Source of the DNA: Anaerolineae bacterium
Lineage (GTDB): Bacteria; Chloroflexota; Anaerolineae; Aggregatilineales; Phototrophicaceae
Direction: 5' to 3'
Length of the DNA stretch: 64,000 bases
Assembly (NCBI GenBank): GCA_022824365.1
Contig: JAJEAA010000028.1
Location: 248,001 to 312,000, forward strand
Part shown: positions 59,969-64,000 of the stretch, one piece after another
Numbering within the stretch: the first letter of the stretch is position 1
How the letters are laid out: each line of letters opens with the position of its first letter
Program-made: the position numbers and the translations under genes
Notes under the pieces: model-generated
Seen by the model: only the letters and a program-made list of their open reading frames with translations
What the model was told of the DNA's origin: nothing
Databases searched by the model: none

Positions 59969-62089
59969 TTAGGGGCGATGCCGGCGAATCCAATCCAGGG
60001 GATCAATATAATTCGCCATGAGCAAGTCGTAGTCCAGTTTGGGCCAATTGCTCGGTCGCGTCTCGAGCAGCCTCGTCGGGCTCAAGTCAAAGTGCAGATG
60101 CGGGACGAAACGGCCGAAGGCATCGCCGACTTCGCAGATACGCTGGCCCCGCGCCACGCGGTCGCCAGCGGAGACGCGCATATTCTGCACGTGGGCGTAT
60201 CGACTGTAGATCACGCGGCCTGTGGGCTCATAAAGCGGGTCGTGCCGGATGACCACCAGATTACCCCAGACGCCGAAGCGCGCGGCCACAACTATCACGC
60301 CACTGGCGCAGGCATAACAGGCCATACCTTTGTCGGCATACGGGCGACCAAAATTCAGGTCAGCGCCGGGGTGATAGGCTTCGCTGGGCGTACCAATGAA
60401 ATAGAGCTTGCCGAAGGGCGTCGCATCGCGCCAGCCGGGGGGCCAGACAGTTTCGCCTCGGCGCTGTTCACTGGTCCCCACCGGCGAGTCGTAGCCGTCA
60501 GCCACGTGGACGCCGTCTATCACGGTGGGTCGCGGCGCTTCGGGCGCGGGCGTGTAGCCAGCGGGCGTTGACACAATACGGCGGAAGCGAACGGCGTCAA
60601 AGGCTATTTCTTTATCGGGCTCGCCGGTCACATCATTGAGGAAGACGCGCCCGGCATTTTCCATCGAGCGATCAAGGTCGAATACACCCAGGGACACCCA
60701 GCGGTTGCGATTCTGACTCTGATTGATATCGACGACCACTTCGGTTGTCGTGCCGACAATGCCATGCACTTTGTAACGCGCGCGGGTGGTGGTCGCCTTG
60801 CGATTGGGAATGAATACCGCGATCTCGTACAAGCCATTCCGCGGCAGGTCGTCGCGCCATTCTGCCCAGACCTTGCTGGTGCGCTCCTCTGTGGTCACGT
60901 AGAGATAATCCCAGCCCCAGGTATTCTGCCGCGCGCTGAATTCCGGCTGGCCTGTATATGTGCCGCTGCGGAAGCCCTGCTTCGACGGGAATATCGTGAC
61001 TTCATCGGCGTAATTCTGCACGATGTCCGATGTCGTATCAGCCGGAGAGTTGGTCAGGTCTATAGGGGTATTCACCCCGGTCCATTGTGAAATGACACCG
61101 TGGCGCCACCAGCTAACTCCTTTGGCGCCGTGCACCTGAGTGGCCAGGGTATGCGCCTCAGTCTGTTCCTGCGCTGTCGCCGCGCCCTCAAGCACCGGGA
61201 TAACCGGCTTGTCAAAGCCGCCCCAAACCCTCCACACGGAGGCAAGCGTTTCCTCAGGCGTCTTGCGAAATATGTCCCAATATGATTGAGGATGGACACT
61301 GTCTACAAATGGACTCCATTCTTGCGGGAAGATGGTATGGTAATGCTGAGGGCGCGGATCAACGCTCAAGCCGATGTGGAAGCGTGTGCCCAAACCGCGG
61401 CGCAGCGCAAGCATAAAGGGGCGCACCGCGGATGCGCCTCCCTGCCAGTAGTCGTCGTAGGGCTCGATATCCAGGATGAGCGATTGGACGCCGGGTCGCT
61501 TGCAGGCTTCGACAATGATGGCGGCTTCCGCTTCTACGTTGAGACCAAGCGGCACCGTCCAGGCATGGAATTCCATGTCAGCGGCTTGGCAGGCCGCCAC
61601 CCATTGGTCGATGCTGGCGGCGCCGTTTATCGCCATATCGCTGGAATCGTAGTTGCCCATCCAGTTGACGCCGTTGGTGATCTTGACCCAAATCTGATTG
61701 ACGTTTGGCGCGTTCCTCTTAATCGTATCGAGGAGTTCCACGGCGGTATTTTCGGGGACTGCGGCGCCTTTCCAATGCCAGATCGCCACCTTGCCGTCAT
61801 AAGGCGTTGGCTGGTGCGGCGACGGCAACGCGCCGATGGCGTCAATGAATTCGACGTAGCCGGCATAAATCCAGCCTTTCAAGGCGCCCTTCTCCACCCA
61901 GATCCAGTTGCTGCTCGTGCGGGTATCGGGATAGTAGACGAGCAGCGCGTTATCGAGGATGTCGCCGATATCTTCGTAATTGACGCCGGGACCACGCCTA
62001 ATATTGCTGAGCGCTGATCTCGTATTGGCGACAGCGATCAGGCCACCGCCGGCGTCATCGGGCTTGGGAACAGAGTTTCTACTGCTCAT
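59969..62089 (-). CDS. multidomain protein: SH3-like, TIM-barrel, golvesin-like module, M23 peptidase
   Basis: A 706-residue protein. Residues about 20-83 form a bacterial SH3 domain (ALSNIRRGPGVNYEDIGDIL onward). About 95-350 looks like a glycoside-hydrolase-type TIM barrel (KVAIWHWKGA, LILDIEPYDDYW, VHPQSYWDIF). About 370-510 is a golvesin/Xly-like beta module (GLYEIAVFIPNRKATTTRAR). About 575-700 is an M23 metallopeptidase with AYHPGADLNFG, SRYAHV and HLHFDL zinc motifs. The content fits envelope glycan and peptide cleavage, yet no signal peptide is seen at the N-terminus (MSSRNSVPKPDDAGGG). It may leave the cell by another route. Confidence 0.78.
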   Translation of the reverse strand: MSSRNSVPKPDDAGGGLIAVANTRSALSNIRRGPGVNYEDIGDILDNALLVYYPDTRTSSNWIWVEKGALKGWIYAGYVEFIDAIGALPSPHQPTPYDGKVAIWHWKGAAVPENTAVELLDTIKRNAPNVNQIWVKITNGVNWMGNYDSSDMAINGAASIDQWVAACQAADMEFHAWTVPLGLNVEAEAAIIVEACKRPGVQSLILDIEPYDDYWQGGASAVRPFMLALRRGLGTRFHIGLSVDPRPQHYHTIFPQEWSPFVDSVHPQSYWDIFRKTPEETLASVWRVWGGFDKPVIPVLEGAATAQEQTEAHTLATQVHGAKGVSWWRHGVISQWTGVNTPIDLTNSPADTTSDIVQNYADEVTIFPSKQGFRSGTYTGQPEFSARQNTWGWDYLYVTTEERTSKVWAEWRDDLPRNGLYEIAVFIPNRKATTTRARYKVHGIVGTTTEVVVDINQSQNRNRWVSLGVFDLDRSMENAGRVFLNDVTGEPDKEIAFDAVRFRRIVSTPAGYTPAPEAPRPTVIDGVHVADGYDSPVGTSEQRRGETVWPPGWRDATPFGKLYFIGTPSEAYHPGADLNFGRPYADKGMACYACASGVIVVAARFGVWGNLVVIRHDPLYEPTGRVIYSRYAHVQNMRVSAGDRVARGQRICEVGDAFGRFVPHLHFDLSPTRLLETRPSNWPKLDYDLLMANYIDPLDWIRRHRP

Positions 62090-62267
62090 CGAGGCTACCT
62101 CAAATCGTCAGACTATTCGCATAGTAGTACAAGTGCCGATTTTGGGCAAAGCCATCAGCCATCTTCGGCAGCGTGACACAAAAGGCCGCCTATTGGCAAC
62201 AATTTGTTCACGCAATTGAAAATGGGCGGATCGAGCAGTTGGAGAGAAACGCGGCGAGTAGTCCAGC

Positions 62268-63371
62268 TCAGATCGTGAATGCGCCGTCCTTGTAGAATAG
62301 CTCGCCATCCACGTGGATCTCGCTGTCAGTACGCATATCACAGATCATGTCCCAGTGGACCGCGCTTTTATTCATGCTGCCGGTTTCCGGATAGCCCATG
62401 CCCACAGCCATATGCACCGTGCCACCGATCTTCTCGTCGTAAAGAATCATGCCGGTGAACTGATTAATGCCAAAGTTCGTGCCGATGGCAAACTCGCCAA
62501 GATAACGCGCCCCGGCATCGGTATCCAACTGCGCGCGCAGCAAGTCTTCGTTCATCTCGGCGGAGGCATCGGTCACTTTGCCCTCGACGAACCTGAGTTC
62601 GATACCGCTGACAGCGCGTCCGCCAACGATGGCCGGATAGCTGAAGCGGACCCAGCCGTTCACGCTGTCTTCAACGGGTCCGGTGAAAATCTCGCCGCTG
62701 GGCATATTGCGCTTGCCATCGCTGTTGATGAACGTCCGGCCAGCGATGCTCAACTCGAGATCGATATTTGGACCGCGCAGCGCAATATGTTCTTTACCCG
62801 CGAGGAAATCGACCTTATGCTGCTGCATCTCGCTGAGCTTGCGCCACTCGGCAGCCGGATCGTCGGTATCGCAGAAACAGGCGCCGTAGACGAAGTCTTC
62901 ATATTCTTCGAGGCTCATGTTAGCTTCTTGCGCGCTGGCTTGCGTCGGATAAAGCGCGCCGACCCAGCGAAACTCGCCGCGAGCGGCGCGTTCCAGCCGG
63001 GTTTGCAAGATCTCGCTTTGGGCGGAACGCTGCTCGCGCATACGGTCGGCGCTGATGGAACTCATCGCGCGCGTGTTATCCGGCGCGCCGACGCGAATAT
63101 AGACATCGGCTTGCTCGGTGTATAACTTCAAAGCCGGGTCGATCCAATTCATCTGCTCGCCAGTCGCGTTGCGCAGAAAGTAACGTTGCATCTGACTGTC
63201 GTCGATAAGCAAGGTCGGATGTCCGCCGGCGTCGATTACGGCTGCATAAACATCGCGCAGAATGGGCAGCGATGTGAAGCCGCCCAAGATACCGACCCAA
63301 TCGCCCGGCTGGACAGTCGTCGAATAGTTAACCAGCAAATTCGCCAGTTTCTTGCGCCTAAGATCGCTCAT
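62268..63371 (-). CDS. M29-family aminopeptidase
   Basis: A 367-residue metallo-aminopeptidase of the AmpS/AmpT (thermophilic aminopeptidase) type. The metal-binding region is recognisable in NMPSGEIFTGPVEDS (Glu), LGEFAIGTNFGIN (Glu) and the late AVHWDMICDM (His, Asp). Length is slightly below the family's usual 400-410 but all motifs are present. It acts in the cytoplasm on peptides. It lies 178 bases upstream of the multidomain gene in the same direction. Confidence 0.9.
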   Translation of the reverse strand: MSDLRRKKLANLLVNYSTTVQPGDWVGILGGFTSLPILRDVYAAVIDAGGHPTLLIDDSQMQRYFLRNATGEQMNWIDPALKLYTEQADVYIRVGAPDNTRAMSSISADRMREQRSAQSEILQTRLERAARGEFRWVGALYPTQASAQEANMSLEEYEDFVYGACFCDTDDPAAEWRKLSEMQQHKVDFLAGKEHIALRGPNIDLELSIAGRTFINSDGKRNMPSGEIFTGPVEDSVNGWVRFSYPAIVGGRAVSGIELRFVEGKVTDASAEMNEDLLRAQLDTDAGARYLGEFAIGTNFGINQFTGMILYDEKIGGTVHMAVGMGYPETGSMNKSAVHWDMICDMRTDSEIHVDGELFYKDGAFTI

Positions 63372-63399
63372 GGTTCAACCCCTGGTAATGTGTTGGTGT

Positions 63400-63906
63400 T
63401 TACGCCAGTTCCTTCGCTTTGGCCAGCGCCGTGTCATAATCAACTTCATCGCCGATGACCGGCACATATTCCGCGTGTCGCAGGACATTGTCTCGATCGA
63501 GGACAAAGACCGCGCGCTGGCAGATGCGCCAAGCCGTGTCGTGAACTCCGTAGTCATCGGCGAATTGCATGTCGCGCTGGGTGCTGAGAGTCTCGGAATT
63601 TTCAATCCCCTCGGCGCCGCAGAAACGTCCCAGCGCAAAAGGCATATCCGCGCTAACGGTCAGGACAACTGCGTCAGAGAGGCTTGCCGCCTCTTCGTTG
63701 AAGCGACGTGTCTGCGTCGCGCATACGCCGGTGTCAATTGAAGGAATCACACTGATGATCTTAATCTTGCCAGCATAATCCGCCAGCGACTTGCTACTGA
63801 GGTCATTGGCGATCAAGGCGAAATCCGGCGCTTGGGAACCGACCGCCAGCATATCATTTTGAATTTGGTGTTCATTATCGCCAACCATCATTCCTGCGCG
63901 GGTCAT
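63400..63906 (-). CDS. tpx: thiol peroxidase (Tpx), atypical 2-Cys peroxiredoxin
   Basis: About 168 residues. The peroxidatic Cys is in SIDTGVCATQTRRF and the resolving Cys in DMPFALGRFCGAEGI, the Tpx arrangement. It reduces peroxides with thioredoxin. The ATG at 63906 is 8 bases from AGGAG; the ATG at 63912 is almost on top of it and is less likely. It lies 28 bases before the aminopeptidase and is probably co-transcribed with it. The last 88 bases of the window beyond it hold no gene that I can see. Confidence 0.95.
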   Translation of the reverse strand: MTRAGMMVGDNEHQIQNDMLAVGSQAPDFALIANDLSSKSLADYAGKIKIISVIPSIDTGVCATQTRRFNEEAASLSDAVVLTVSADMPFALGRFCGAEGIENSETLSTQRDMQFADDYGVHDTAWRICQRAVFVLDRDNVLRHAEYVPVIGDEVDYDTALAKAKELA

Positions 63907-64000
63907 TGTCATTTCTCCTTCATACTACTCATATCGTACTGCGGTCGAATCGGATATTATGAGAATTATAGGCGCATCGCTTTGTCTAGCAAGGTGGCAA

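Overview
The window reads as one continuous piece of a GC-rich bacterial chromosome, most plausibly Chloroflexota (Anaerolineae-like). This is inferred from secreted LysM proteins with long Thr/Pro linkers, a SufCBD/SufU assembly set, ThyX, a fused MFS/spermidine-synthase-like protein, DUF1461 and DUF58/MoxR genes, and small Cys-rich conserved proteins. No phage, integrase, complete IS element or CRISPR array is visible. Almost all genes look intact; only the first is cut by the window edge.

Layout. 1-6.2 kb: 3' end of a MoxR ATPase, DUF58, a sarcosine-oxidase-like flavoenzyme, a GNAT acetyltransferase, a membrane-bound spermidine-synthase-like protein and DUF1461. 6.2-10.9 kb: an exported polysaccharide deacetylase, then gap, pgk and tpiA with a clear terminator after gap. 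10.9-14.1 kb: an M50-like membrane protein with a degenerate active site, a WecA/TagO-type phosphosugar transferase and upp. 14.1-18.3 kb: ruvB-queA, ribosomal genes rplU-rpmA-rpmE (L31 carries an extra domain like the C-terminal domain of RNA polymerase alpha) and tdk. 18.3-24.4 kb: sucCD on the minus strand, then three translationally overlapping genes LysM/DUF192/LysM-M23. 24.4-30.4 kb: small membrane proteins, NUDIX, a ParB-fold (SbnI/SerK-like) protein with an ACT protein, a JAMM protease and a prepilin peptidase. 30.4-36 kb: mnmA with a cysteine desulfurase, then eno-pyk. 36-41.2 kb: a membrane zinc-ribbon pair, yebC-ruvC-ruvA, thyX and a truncated haemoglobin. 41.3-52.6 kb: a tandem phosphate-binding-like protein, DinG, a Cys-rich protein, a HAD-DinB fusion, a polyprenyl synthase, Nnr, small membrane proteins and a START-like protein. 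52.6-60 kb: tRNA-His, a methyltransferase, GDPD, Rieske, sufU, an unusual 0.6-kb gap, sufD-sufB-sufC, and a divergent SufT/MIP18-like gene. 60-64 kb: a multidomain M23 protein, an M29 aminopeptidase and a Tpx peroxidase.

How the genes work together. The window carries most of lower glycolysis (GAPDH, PGK, TIM, enolase, pyruvate kinase), the last step of the succinyl-CoA branch, Fe-S assembly, Holliday-junction processing, dTMP and uracil salvage, and cell-envelope remodelling. The most unusual points are the L31-alphaCTD fusion with apparent DNA-contact residues retained, a perfect 9-bp dyad just downstream of the suf promoter, an array of CGGACAA repeats between sufD and sufU, a 33-bp intergenic repeat present at two distant sites, and several rare domain pairings. 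All functional calls rest on motifs read by eye; no database search was run.
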